A stretch of 64,000 bases of DNA. Source: an uncultured Siphonobacter sp. (GTDB lineage Bacteria > Bacteroidota > Bacteroidia > Cytophagales > Spirosomataceae). The translations under genes were made by a program, and so were the position numbers. Where the stretch lies: the NCBI GenBank assembly GCA_913775095.1, contig CAJYIW010000024.1:62001-126000 (forward strand), read 5' to 3'. The notes below the pieces were generated by a model, which was given only the letters and a program-made list of their open reading frames with translations, was not told the DNA's origin and made no database searches. Shown piece after piece: positions 25,537 to 34,446 of this stretch. The first letter of the stretch is position 1. Every line of letters begins with the position of its first letter.

Positions 25537-28182
25537 TCAAAAGCTGAAATCTACCCGTGCCAGAATATACCGCGGGACCAGCTGATAGGTAGACTGGCTG
25601 ATCAGAAAGTTACTTAACTGACTATACGTAGCCGTAGGACTTCCTAATAAATTCTTCGCGGAGAGTTCATACATGACCCGTTTTCCCGCAGGCGTAAAAC
25701 GAATAAGGGCATCGAGGAAATAGAATTGGTTATGGGAAGTCGTATTCTTCAGATCCGTCCATTCGGAGGTCGTGATCAGATACCAGCTTTTCGAAGGAGT
25801 AACTTTGATACCCGCAATGGGTTTTCTCAGCCGATTATACCCCAGCGAAAGTCCCGATTCCCGAATGTCCGACCAGTGGTCTTCGTAACCCGCTTCAAAA
25901 TTAACCATCCCATCAAAAGCCGTTCGCAGGGTTAATTTCCCACTCAGGGAACGAATCGCACCTTTGGAAATCAATGCCGAATTCAATGCACTCTGGTAGG
26001 AATTCCAGCCGGCGTTGAGCTGAAGCGTGCTATTTACTTCGAGGGCCGAAAGGTATTTACTCAGGTCAGAAGCCAGCTCATAGCCATCATTCCGAAAGGG
26101 GGAAGGAAGCTGTCCCATAAACGTAAACTGATCATTAACCCCAACCTGACTAACATACGGAGACTTCTCTGAGAGGTACGTAATTTCAGTATGCAGGGAA
26201 AACTGCCGGAGCCAGTCTGAATTGGAATAACTCAGCGTAAACCCATCCGATTGCGGACGATTCAGTCCGGCGTAGCCCCGTTGAAACGACCGGTACGTGG
26301 TCAGGACGTAACCCTTGCTCAGGTCCACGGCATTGGGCTGAGTCTGATTGCGGCGGTAATACGCCCGGAGTTTGTTGTCCTGATTGATTCGATACGTAAC
26401 ACCCAGCGTAGGATTCAGAAACACGAATTTTCCTCGCAGGCACAGCGATTTTTCCTGAATTTGAACCCAATTCAGTGAAGCTCCTGCGTATAGGTCTATC
26501 CGTCCCAGCGGAATTGCGGTATTGGCCTCCAGCGAACCCTGCCATTTCTCGTAACTCAGGTTATTCCGATACGATGAGTCAGCTAACGAACCCGCTTCCG
26601 AACGTAGTTTGGAGGCCAAACCCTCGCTTACGTAAGAGCCTGTGGCCAGTAACGCATACCTCTGTTTGCCGGGCAAAGCCCCCATCCAGCGGGATTGCAC
26701 CCCGTAGGTTTGAACTTCGTTGATAATCTGTTGAGTAACGTCGCCTTTAGCGGCTGGAAAAAGGGAAGCAAACCGCCCGGATGCTACGGTCAGTTGCTGC
26801 GGTCGATTTTGGTGCTGGTAATACGCATCCAGCGTAAGAGCCCGGTTTCGGGGAAAGCGGTGAATGAAACCTAACTGCTGCTGAATGCCCCGCTGACGCG
26901 TGGACATTTGCTGCTGAAGCCGCTCGGAAAAATCAGGGGTATGAGAGGCAATCTGATAGAAAGACGCGTCCTGCTGTTGCTGAAGGTTTCCCTGCCACTT
27001 GAGCAGGCTTGTTTCGCTGGGGTTGTACTCCAGCGTTACCTGACTTACCCGCAGGGAAGGTCGGATTTCCAGTCGCTGGGTATCCCGAACGATCAGCGAA
27101 TTTCCTTCCAGTAAATACTCATACTGATTACTGATCCGCTGGGTTTGTCGGTCGCCCAGCTGATAAGTAAAGGCTTTTAGCTTAAGTTTTGAAGTAAGGG
27201 TAAGGTTCATGTTGGCCGCCCCCAGCCAAACGCGATTCTGATTAAACCGCTCGGCCGGAATGCCCGGAACGGCTATTGGCTGAGCCCGTAACAAAGGCGG
27301 GCTTGCGTGCTGATCCGGTCCGTCGGAGGCGTCTGAGAGGTCGTTACTCAGGTCATACCTAAGCTCCGGTACCGGGTTTCTGCCCGTATTGTTAGCCGAG
27401 CCAATAATGCCCAGTTTCAGTCGATCGACCAGCGAAAAAAGATTGGCCCGGCCTTCGTAGCGACGGGTTACTCCGGCGGCCAGATCCACCGTTCCGAATA
27501 GGGTTTTGCGACGATCTTCCCTAAGCTTCAGATTCAGAACCGTTTTATCCGATCGTTCAATTCCTTTCAGTAAAGGGGTGCTGGCCGTGTTTTCAATCGC
27601 CTCGACTTTATCCAGCATATTGGCGGACAGATTCTTGGAGAGCATTTTATAGTTCTTCGCAAAAAACTCATCCCCTTCCAGCAGAATTTTGTCAATGGGC
27701 TTCCCCTTGAACGAAATACCGCCGTTGTCATCCACCCGCACGCCGGGCAGTTTTTTAAGGATATCTTCTACGACCCGCTCGGTGCCATCGGCAAATTTCT
27801 GAACGGAAAATGACGTGGTATCTTCATTCACCCGAATGGGCAACAGATCGCCTTTCACCGTAACCTGCCGAAGCTGCGTAGGCTCTGTCTCCAGCTGAAA
27901 TTGCTGCGTTTGACTTTGAGCTGTAACCCATCTACTCTGGCTGATATAACCCAGGTTATTTGCCGTTAATAAGTAATGAGAAGTATCGGCCTCTAATTCA
28001 AGGATATACTCGCCTTTCTCATCCGTCGAGGCATAACTTACAATGCTCGAATCGGCTTTGGAAAGAATGAGCATACCTCCAGCCAGAGGCTGACTGGAGG
28101 TAGCTACTACTTTTCCCTGAATCGTAACTTTACCTGGAACATGCTGACCGGAAACTTCCGATAGAAAAGCCAGAAAGCACAC
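25537..28182 (-). CDS. TonB-receptor-like outer membrane protein with carboxypeptidase-regulatory-like domain (GLPGLI partner)
   Basis: 881 residues from GTG 28182. Order: a signal-like start, a carboxypeptidase-D regulatory-like beta-sandwich (about 18-95, VTIQGKVVATSSQPLAGGM), a plug-like domain (about 105-215, VEDILKKLPGVRVDDNGGIS and KIDKILLEGDEFF-like region), then a long beta-barrel ending in Phe (RVDFSF), the usual outer-membrane terminus. Such proteins are regularly found next to GLPGLI genes; their cargo is unknown. Start problem: the GTG leaves a signal lacking its Lys; reading on upstream, CTG 28203 would give LKLLFVGVCFLAFLSEVSGQ, a proper signal peptide, and no ATG, GTG or TTG exists in between. 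The GLPGLI stop is directly upstream, suggesting translational coupling. Confidence 0.82.
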   Translation of the reverse strand: MCFLAFLSEVSGQHVPGKVTIQGKVVATSSQPLAGGMLILSKADSSIVSYASTDEKGEYILELEADTSHYLLTANNLGYISQSRWVTAQSQTQQFQLETEPTQLRQVTVKGDLLPIRVNEDTTSFSVQKFADGTERVVEDILKKLPGVRVDDNGGISFKGKPIDKILLEGDEFFAKNYKMLSKNLSANMLDKVEAIENTASTPLLKGIERSDKTVLNLKLREDRRKTLFGTVDLAAGVTRRYEGRANLFSLVDRLKLGIIGSANNTGRNPVPELRYDLSNDLSDASDGPDQHASPPLLRAQPIAVPGIPAERFNQNRVWLGAANMNLTLTSKLKLKAFTYQLGDRQTQRISNQYEYLLEGNSLIVRDTQRLEIRPSLRVSQVTLEYNPSETSLLKWQGNLQQQQDASFYQIASHTPDFSERLQQQMSTRQRGIQQQLGFIHRFPRNRALTLDAYYQHQNRPQQLTVASGRFASLFPAAKGDVTQQIINEVQTYGVQSRWMGALPGKQRYALLATGSYVSEGLASKLRSEAGSLADSSYRNNLSYEKWQGSLEANTAIPLGRIDLYAGASLNWVQIQEKSLCLRGKFVFLNPTLGVTYRINQDNKLRAYYRRNQTQPNAVDLSKGYVLTTYRSFQRGYAGLNRPQSDGFTLSYSNSDWLRQFSLHTEITYLSEKSPYVSQVGVNDQFTFMGQLPSPFRNDGYELASDLSKYLSALEVNSTLQLNAGWNSYQSALNSALISKGAIRSLSGKLTLRTAFDGMVNFEAGYEDHWSDIRESGLSLGYNRLRKPIAGIKVTPSKSWYLITTSEWTDLKNTTSHNQFYFLDALIRFTPAGKRVMYELSAKNLLGSPTATYSQLSNFLISQSTYQLVPRYILARVDFSF

Positions 28183-28205
28183 TCCAACAAAGAGAAGTTT
28201 CAGCG

Positions 28206-28979
28206 TTATTCGTTAGGGAAATTTTCCACGCTAAACGTATTCCATGTCGTCACCCCATTAGTACTGAAACTTCCAGTGGCCGTACCCGCCTTTTTCAGAC
28301 GATTGAATTTTTCCTTTCTGAACGTTACAAACTGAGCCAGCGTGACGGGTTTTTTATGCTCTTTAGGAGCCTGTAATGGGGGTCCATTGGGAGTTAACTG
28401 GATGGATTGAAACAGAAACCGAACCACCTCGTCACTGGAAGTAGCTTCCAGAATCAGGCCCGGAAGTCCCCATAATTTCCATGGCCCGGCACTGACGGGA
28501 ATCGCTGGCGTAAACCAGGCGGTGTAGGTTCTGCTTCGGAACGTGGTTACGGCTTTTAAACACTCATAGGTACCAATTTTACGCTTCCCCGGCACCATCT
28601 TCCAGTTAGGCTTACTGAGGGTATCTTTAACGAAAAAATACTTAGATAATATTCGCTCATTCGAAAGAATTTGCTGGGCGGCAAAATTGGTATAAGTATA
28701 ATCTACATTAGACGTAGAAGATTTACTATACACACGCGTTTCGTTCGTCTCTGCACTTGTTTCAGAGCCTTCTTTGTCAGCCAATACACTCTTCTCCGTA
28801 TACACAGAATTTGTCTTAGAGAATCTCAAGACTCCGTGTCCTTTATAGTTAGGATCGGATGGTTGTTTTTCTAATTGCAGGTAATTCACTACTCCCAGTT
28901 GAGACTGGGCGTTTGAATGTGTAGTTAGGAGAATAAAACAGATAAAGAAATCTAGCCTGACAAAACGTTTGAAATTCAT
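28206..28979 (-). CDS. GLPGLI family protein (intact copy 1)
   Basis: 257 residues, signal peptide to about Ala24. The defining motif GPWKLWGLPGLILEA is at 165-179, preceded by KPNWKMVPGKRKIGTYECLK (124-142) and AWFTPAIP. Function of the family is unknown; members are secreted or periplasmic and neighbour carboxypeptidase-regulatory/TonB-like outer-membrane proteins, as here. The gene starts 4 bases after the end of the broken GLPGLI copy and ends just before the outer-membrane protein gene, so the three form one unit. Confidence 0.9.
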   Translation of the reverse strand: MNFKRFVRLDFFICFILLTTHSNAQSQLGVVNYLQLEKQPSDPNYKGHGVLRFSKTNSVYTEKSVLADKEGSETSAETNETRVYSKSSTSNVDYTYTNFAAQQILSNERILSKYFFVKDTLSKPNWKMVPGKRKIGTYECLKAVTTFRSRTYTAWFTPAIPVSAGPWKLWGLPGLILEATSSDEVVRFLFQSIQLTPNGPPLQAPKEHKKPVTLAQFVTFRKEKFNRLKKAGTATGSFSTNGVTTWNTFSVENFPNE

Positions 28980-28983
28980 TTCT

Positions 28984-29748
28984 TTAATTAGGAAATTTTT
29001 CTTTAGAAAATGTATTTACATTGAATTCATACCGGCTACCCAAGGGAACAGGTCTGCTTTCGAAAGACTTTTTTGTATCCCGAAAAACTTTTTTTCTAGT
29101 CTCTACGAAAGCATCCAGCGTTAAAGGTTTCCCATAGGTTTTGGGCATCGTAACTTTTTCATTTTTAGGATTGAATGTCAACGATTCGAAAAGGAATTTT
29201 ACTTCCCCATCTTCTGATTCAGCTTCGAGTATCAATCCTGGTAATCCGTGTAACTTCCAGGGTCCAGCCTGACTTGGGACTTCAGAAGTAAACCAGGCCG
29301 TATAATTCCGGTTTCGATCAAAAGTCTTTGCTCTCTGGCACTTAAAAGTGCCTATCTTCTTATACTCTTTCATAATTATTCATTTCGGATCCGCTATTTT
29401 TTCCTGCACGAAGTATTTTCTTGAAAAGATAGCTTCGTTAGATGATAGCTTTTTCGATGAATAATCATGATAATTGAAAAACATCAACCCATCATTTCCT
29501 GGATCTATCTCAATATTTTCAGCATTATCATTTGTTCCTGTCTTTGCACTAGGTACTACGTTTTTCGAATCCTCGTAATATAAACTCTGGGAAGAATTAA
29601 ATAAAAGAACACAGTCAACATTCCTTTTAGCTGCTGCATTTTTACTGGGCATCTCTTGTTGTCGATACACAACTTTTGCAACGACATTTTGACCATTACT
29701 TTTACTACATACAAGCAAATAAATGACAATAGTTAAGATCTTTTTCAT
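28984..29748 (-). pseudogene. GLPGLI family gene interrupted by an in-frame TGA
   Basis: Two ORFs in the same frame, 29380-29748 (122 residues, signal peptide, ends IADPK) and 28984-29373 (129 residues, with GPWKLHGLPGLILEA), together make one GLPGLI protein of usual length. The only interruption is TGA at 29380-29382. In both intact paralogues the aligned residue is the Trp of PNW, so a single G-to-A change of TGG to TGA explains it; spacing to the following KKIG is identical (13 positions) in all three. The downstream half has an ATG at 29373 but no signal peptide. Recent inactivation, or less likely readthrough or a sequence error. Confidence 0.85.
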
Positions 29749-29998
29749 AGAATAAATAATAAAACTTAATTGTACCAGAATAGATTCAAATAAAACTCGC
29801 TGTACGGATGAATTCCATATCGTATTATTGACTGTCCCCTAGTTATTACAATTTATGTATTTAGAAAGCATTCGGATATTTATAGCTCCTACCTACATTC
29901 ACTACTCCTATATTATCAAAGACTAAATTATCTGTATATCAGTCAATTGAATAACCAACCAAAGCGTCATTCAATTATCACAACAGTAAAACTTATTT

Positions 29999-30760
29999 CT
30001 AATTGGGATACTTATCTTTACTAAAGGTATTAGGCTCAAAAAATATCTTTCCATTGAAAGAGCTCGAGTTAATTTCTTTAGTTATATTTTTAATAAGTTC
30101 CTTTCTTTTATTTACAAACTGATTCGAACTCATGCTCTTTGAACGTTTAGATGAGGTATACTTAATAAAATTATTATAGTTACCCTTCGAATAGCTTTTA
30201 AAAATAAATGCAATCTCCCCATCCAGGGAATTGGCTTCTATTATTAAACCTGGCAAACCCCATAGCTTCCATGGGCCCCATTCAACCGGAATTTTTGGTG
30301 TAAACCAAGCTACGTATTGTCGATTCCTATAAGTTGTTTCTGCTCGCTGGCATTCAAACTCTCCAATTTTTTTCCTACTAGTTGTTATCTTCCAGTTGGG
30401 CCTAATCAAAGTATCTTTAACTGGATAAAGTCTGGCTAGAATAAATTCATTACTTAACAATTGCTTTGATTTCAAATCCATATAGAATGCTTCAGACTTA
30501 AATTCACCTCCCAAAAAGAGAGATCCACTTTGCCCATCTGGATTTATCTCTTCTCCTTGCTTCTTGGAAGCTACAGATTCACTATCTGTAAAATACGACT
30601 TTGTAGCATTGAAATAAAGAACAGATTCGCTAATATTATTGTACTTATAACCAATTTTAGCATGTTCTATTTGCTGATATATTACTTTACCATCGTTTTG
30701 TGCAACAGATATTCTACCAACTAAAATAAGAAATAGTAGATAAAATTTAAATAAGTCCAT
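29999..30760 (-). CDS. GLPGLI family protein (intact copy 2)
   Basis: About 253 residues from ATG 30760, chosen because MDLFKFYLLFLILVGRISVA gives a clean signal peptide; an upstream ATG at 30802 would add 14 residues. Motif GPWKLWGLPGLIIEA is present, with RPNWKITTSRKKIGEFECQR before it. It is more AT-rich than copy 1 and its C-terminal half is Lys/Ser/Asn-rich. It is separated from the other GLPGLI genes by 250 bases in which I see no gene. The function is unknown; it may share an outer-membrane partner with the other copies. Confidence 0.88.
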   Translation of the reverse strand: MDLFKFYLLFLILVGRISVAQNDGKVIYQQIEHAKIGYKYNNISESVLYFNATKSYFTDSESVASKKQGEEINPDGQSGSLFLGGEFKSEAFYMDLKSKQLLSNEFILARLYPVKDTLIRPNWKITTSRKKIGEFECQRAETTYRNRQYVAWFTPKIPVEWGPWKLWGLPGLIIEANSLDGEIAFIFKSYSKGNYNNFIKYTSSKRSKSMSSNQFVNKRKELIKNITKEINSSSFNGKIFFEPNTFSKDKYPN

Positions 30761-30780
30761 AGATTGGTTCAGTATAGCAG

Positions 30781-30819
30781 TAATCAGTTCATAAGGCATC
30801 ATACCTCATGAACTGATTA
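30781..30819. promoter_or_regulatory. 12-bp-arm inverted repeat between the Cys-rich peptide and GLPGLI genes
   Basis: TAATCAGTTCAT (30781-30792) and its exact complement at 30808-30819 with a 15-base loop. On the minus strand it lies after the Cys-rich peptide gene and about 20 bases before the ATG of GLPGLI copy 2; it could be a terminator, an operator or a leader structure. Confidence 0.5.
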
Positions 30820-30865
30820 AATTCATGTTTGGTAAAAATAACAAACTACTTCATTGAGTTTAATA

Positions 30866-31090
30866 TCAACAAAGGCGTATTCTTGAGAGATTACTTTTAG
30901 CATCTTCTCGAGCTGCTTCACACGTATCACCGTATCCGTAAACGAATCCAACATCCCTACAGCCACAATACACATGATATCCAAATTGGCATCTTAATTT
31001 TGGACTGTAATCAGGTATTACCAATGATTCAGAAAACACTTGATATTGAGAAATCATCAGTATAAATCCTAACATAATAGTTCTTTTCAT
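30866..31090 (-). CDS. Small secreted Cys-rich protein
   Basis: 74 residues: a Sec signal (MKRTIMLGFILMISQYQVFS) and a mature part of about 54 residues with five cysteines at 34, 42, 44, 57 and 74, the last being the C-terminal residue, plus aromatic/Gly spacing (YHVYCGCRDVGFVYGYGD). I recognise no family. It precedes the GLPGLI genes on the same strand. The odd cysteine number suggests that a pair forms between molecules or that one Cys is free. ORF length is short, but the clear signal peptide and the AT-rich promoter-like upstream tract support a real gene. Confidence 0.6.
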   Translation of the reverse strand: MKRTIMLGFILMISQYQVFSESLVIPDYSPKLRCQFGYHVYCGCRDVGFVYGYGDTCEAAREDAKSNLSRIRLC

Positions 31091-31217
31091 AATAAATCTA
31101 TTTTAATATAAAACATTTCTTATAACCCATTTACAATGGCAAGACTACACTAAAAATTTCAGAAATTAAAAAATCAAAATAAATACCCGTTAACAAGTAT
31201 TTTAGCTCATAATCAAG

Positions 31218-31466
31218 TCACTTATTCTCTATATTATTCTGCCTTATTACATATAAAACCAAAGCATTCTTCTTACCCGTAAGTCCCAGCTTCGCTTTAA
31301 TGTTTCTTCGATGCGTATCGACTGTATTTTTACTGATAAACAGCCGGTCAGCAATGGCCTGGCTATCCAGGCCCAGTGCCACTAGATCAATAATATCTTT
31401 TTCACGGGCTGATAAGGGTAGACGGGAAGTTGGAGTTACCATAGATTTGATACAGGTTGAATTCAT
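31218..31466 (-). CDS. Stand-alone LuxR-type HTH protein
   Basis: 82 residues consisting almost only of a LuxR/GerE DNA-binding domain: LSAREKDIIDLVALGLDSQA then IADRLFISKNTVDTHRRNIK and KLGL. No receiver or sensor domain is present; the frame opens close upstream, so it does not look like the tail of a larger gene. Such small regulators may be controlled by partner proteins or by amount alone. It lies upstream of the Cys-rich and GLPGLI genes on the same strand and might regulate them (inference). Confidence 0.8.
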   Translation of the reverse strand: MNSTCIKSMVTPTSRLPLSAREKDIIDLVALGLDSQAIADRLFISKNTVDTHRRNIKAKLGLTGKKNALVLYVIRQNNIENK

Positions 31467-31803
31467 AAAACTCAGGTATGAACTGTTCTACAATCAATCG
31501 AGCGTGTCACATGTAACCACACTACCAGGAAAATTTATATAAATAATACCTATAAATGTTAAATTTATTTGATTAATTATACTTAATATATTCGTATACC
31601 TACTTAATTAATCCAGTAACCCTGCCTTGAATTCTTACTCCCTACCTTCAGGCTCAGTATTGTAATCCATGCCGCCTTTCCGTTATATTTCGCAGGACAT
31701 TCAATCCCTGTCTTTTTCAAGGGTGCAGGATAAGCCTTGAAGGAATATAGGTCTGGCATCAAAATTTATATTTTCACAGCGTTCAACTTTAAAACTTCAA
31801 TCT
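31467..31803. other. Intergenic region, nothing recognised
   Basis: 337 bases between the divergent LuxR-type and zinc metallopeptidase genes. The left half is very AT-rich. I see no full TAnnTTTG box, hairpin, RNA gene or ORF with support here. Confidence 0.4.
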
Positions 31804-32652
31804 ATGCGTTGGTTAGGTGGTCGCGAAAGCGATAACGTCGATGATCGTCGCGGCAGTGGCCGGGGCGGTATGATTGTTGGTGGTGGAATCGGCACCATTG
31901 TTATTGCCCTCATTGTTACCTTATTGGGCGGAGATCCTTCGAGTGTAATTAACACTCAGAACACAGCTCAACAAGCTCCTGTCAATCAGCAGGCCGACGA
32001 CGCGGCGGCTCAGTTTACGCGGCGGGTGCTGGCCAGTACCGAGGACGTGTGGACACAGATTTTCAAAGAGCAAAACTCTCAATACCCCAAGCCGGTACTG
32101 GTCATGTACCGGGGCGTTACGTCGTCGGGTTGCGGTACGGCTCAGAATGCCATGGGGCCTTTCTACTGTCCGGCGGACGACAAAGTCTACATCGATTTAT
32201 CTTTCTACGATGAGCTGGCGGAGCGTTTTCAGGCTCCCGGAGAGTTTGCCATGGCTTACGTCATTGCCCACGAAATTGGTCACCACGTTCAGCATAAAAT
32301 GGGTATTACGGATAAGGTAGACGCCATGCGGCAACGCCTCAGCGAAAAGGAATACAACAAATTATCCGTTCGGCTGGAGCTTCAGGCGGATTTCTTCGCG
32401 GGTGTCTGGGCCAATCGGGCTCAGGGGCAAAGTGTTGCTCTGGATGAGAAGGATATCGAAGCGGCTATCCGGGCGGCCAATGCCATTGGCGACGATAAAA
32501 TTCAAAAGGAAACTCAGGGCCAGGTCGTTCCCGACGCCTTTACCCACGGTACTTCTGCCCAGCGGGTGTACTGGTTCAGAAAAGGCCTGAAAACGGGCGA
32601 CATTAAACAGGGAGACACCTTTAACAGCAACGAAGACGCCAATCTTCAATAA
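31804..32652 (+). CDS. Neutral zinc metallopeptidase, YpfJ-like
   Basis: 282 residues. The N-terminus MRWLGGRESDNVDDRRGSG is typical of this family, followed by one membrane helix (about 22-45, Gly/Ile-rich). The catalytic zinc site is HEIGHHVQ (His-Glu-x-x-His), with a downstream Glu in LELQADFFAGVWA. The peptidase faces the periplasm or outside, anchored by the N-terminal helix. Substrate unknown. The usual family length is about 280-300, so the gene is complete. The next plus-strand gene follows after about 120 bases. Confidence 0.9.
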   Translation: MRWLGGRESDNVDDRRGSGRGGMIVGGGIGTIVIALIVTLLGGDPSSVINTQNTAQQAPVNQQADDAAAQFTRRVLASTEDVWTQIFKEQNSQYPKPVLVMYRGVTSSGCGTAQNAMGPFYCPADDKVYIDLSFYDELAERFQAPGEFAMAYVIAHEIGHHVQHKMGITDKVDAMRQRLSEKEYNKLSVRLELQADFFAGVWANRAQGQSVALDEKDIEAAIRAANAIGDDKIQKETQGQVVPDAFTHGTSAQRVYWFRKGLKTGDIKQGDTFNSNEDANLQ

Positions 32653-32742
32653 GCTTACTCGATATTCATTCAGGCTGATATGGATTTGTTGAAGAATCTG
32701 TATCAGCCTTTTTTTGTTACTACCCCCTGCTCCTATACGTTA

Positions 32743-32770
32743 TTGAAATGCTTCCGTTTTTTCTATCTTG
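32743..32770 (+). promoter_or_regulatory. Candidate promoter for the M81 gene
   Basis: TTG at 32743-32745, 18 bases, then TATCTTG at 32764-32770, a near match to TAnnTTTG, ends 5 bases before the ATG at 32776. The proximity to the ATG would imply a very short leader; support is weak. Confidence 0.25.
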
Positions 32771-32775
32771 TTGCT

Positions 32776-34329
32776 ATGAAAAAACAGATCCTTCTAAGCC
32801 TTACCTGCTGGTTGGTAGCCCTGAACGCTGGTTCAGCTCAAAACCACCTGCCCCGCATTGCCATTGCGGGACTGGGCATTGAGTCCAGCACCTTTTCTCC
32901 CGCCGTTACTCATGAAGAAGCCTTTCACGCCAAAACGGGCGATCAGGTATTTACCTCCTACCCCTTCATGAAGGACGAGTCTCCTTTGAGAAAACAGGCA
33001 CAATGGTTTCCTTCGCTGGTGGGTAAGTCCATTCCCGGCGGTGCGGCCACGCGGAAAGCGTACGAATCGCTGGTAACGAAAATGCTGGATTTACTGAAGA
33101 AAAACGCTCCCTATGACGGCCTCTACCTGGACATTCATGGAGCCATGAGTGTACAGGGCCTTGACGATCCCGAGGGTGATCTCATTACCCGAATCCGGCA
33201 GGTGGTGGGTTATAAGACCTTACTTTCCACATCCATGGATTTGCACGGTTGTGTCACGAAGCGACTGGCTCAGAATACCGATTTAATGACTTGTTACCGT
33301 ATGGCCCCGCACGAAGATGCCATGCAAACCAAGGAACGGGCGGTCCAACATTTGCTGGATCGACTGAAAAGTGGAAAAGGAAAACCCGCCTATAAAGCCT
33401 GGATTCCGGTGCCGATTCTATTACCCGGCGAGCAAACCAGCACGCGTATCGAACCCGGCAAAAGTCTGTACGCCGAAGTTGCTCCCATTGCCGATCACAA
33501 CGAAGGTATCGTAGATGCGGGCATCTGGATTAGTTATGCCTGGGCCGATGCTCCGCGAAATCACGGGGTGGTCATGGTAGTAGGTGATGACAAACAAAAG
33601 GTAGAGAAATCGGCCGAAAAGCTGGCCAAGCACTTCTGGGAAGTTCGCTCGAAATTTGATTTTGTAGCTCCCGTAGGTACGCTGAACGACGTTCTGAACA
33701 AAGCCATCGCCAGTAAGAAAAAACCCTTTTTCATTAGTGACACGGGCGATAACCCCACAGCTGGGGCGGCGGGTGATGTAACCTGGACGATTACCGAAAT
33801 TCTGAAACGTCCGGAGTTTCAGAAAGCCGACGGCCCGGAGTTAATCTATGCGTCCATTCCTGACCCAGCATTCGTGAAAAAGGCTCAGGGCCTTGGGGTT
33901 GGTGGAACCATTGAAGGCACTGCCGGAGCCCTTGTGGATCATCGTTTTGCTAAACCCGTTGCTTTGAAAGGAACGATTGAATCCATCGTCGAAGGCGACC
34001 GCGATGCCGTGGTGGAAGTGGTGGTCAAAGTGGGCAGCGTTCATGTCATTGTTACCCAAAAACGCAAACCTTACCACAAAGAAAAGGATTTTGAACGCCT
34101 CGGGCTGAAGCCCCGTGAAGCCGATATAGTGGTGGTAAAAATCGGTTATCTCGAGCCAGAGTTATACCACATGCAGAAAGACTGGATCATGGCTTTAACG
34201 CCCGGTGGGGTCGATCAGGATTTGTATCGCCTCCCCTACAAACACATTCAACGCCCCATGTATCCGCTCGATAAAGACATGAAAACGCCGGATTTATCGG
34301 CCCAATGGATTCCGGTCTCCGGGAAATGA
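32776..34329 (+). CDS. M81 family metallopeptidase, MlrC-like
   Basis: About 517 residues from ATG 32776, chosen because MKKQILLSLTCWLVALNAGS then AQ is a normal signal peptide; reading further upstream to 32680 would add an implausible 32-residue leader. Hallmarks: GLGIESSTFSP, DIHGAMSVQG with Asp and His, STSMDLHGCVTKRL, and YRMAPHEDAMQTKERA, which are the zinc-binding and conserved blocks of MlrC (microcystin-degradation) proteins. In most bacteria the natural substrate of M81 proteins is unknown; the MlrC name does not imply toxin use here. It is a single gene closed by a hairpin. Confidence 0.88.
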   Translation: MKKQILLSLTCWLVALNAGSAQNHLPRIAIAGLGIESSTFSPAVTHEEAFHAKTGDQVFTSYPFMKDESPLRKQAQWFPSLVGKSIPGGAATRKAYESLVTKMLDLLKKNAPYDGLYLDIHGAMSVQGLDDPEGDLITRIRQVVGYKTLLSTSMDLHGCVTKRLAQNTDLMTCYRMAPHEDAMQTKERAVQHLLDRLKSGKGKPAYKAWIPVPILLPGEQTSTRIEPGKSLYAEVAPIADHNEGIVDAGIWISYAWADAPRNHGVVMVVGDDKQKVEKSAEKLAKHFWEVRSKFDFVAPVGTLNDVLNKAIASKKKPFFISDTGDNPTAGAAGDVTWTITEILKRPEFQKADGPELIYASIPDPAFVKKAQGLGVGGTIEGTAGALVDHRFAKPVALKGTIESIVEGDRDAVVEVVVKVGSVHVIVTQKRKPYHKEKDFERLGLKPREADIVVVKIGYLEPELYHMQKDWIMALTPGGVDQDLYRLPYKHIQRPMYPLDKDMKTPDLSAQWIPVSGK

Positions 34330-34357
34330 TCCGATGGATTACGTCTTCTTTCTCCCT

Positions 34358-34408
34358 AAACTACCTCACGTTGACAAAGACCATTCATTTGCCAGCGTGA
34401 GGTAGTTT
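34358..34408 (+). terminator. Hairpin after the M81 gene
   Basis: AAACTACCTCACG (34358-34370) pairs perfectly with 34396-34408 (CGTGAGGTAGTTT), ending in a T-run. Loop of 25 bases. It stands about 30 bases after the stop. Confidence 0.7.
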
Positions 34409-34446
34409 ATCAAAAAACGAATAAGATGTTATATACCTGAAAAGTC

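Noticed and set aside
29380-29382. TGA as a recoded Trp or selenocysteine codon
   Set aside because: Other genes in the window end with TGA (for example GH95 at 8548-8550), no recoding machinery or SECIS-like element is seen, and a point mutation is simpler.
31300-31542. Plus-strand ORF opposite the LuxR-type gene
   Set aside because: Antisense to a clear HTH domain; no independent support.
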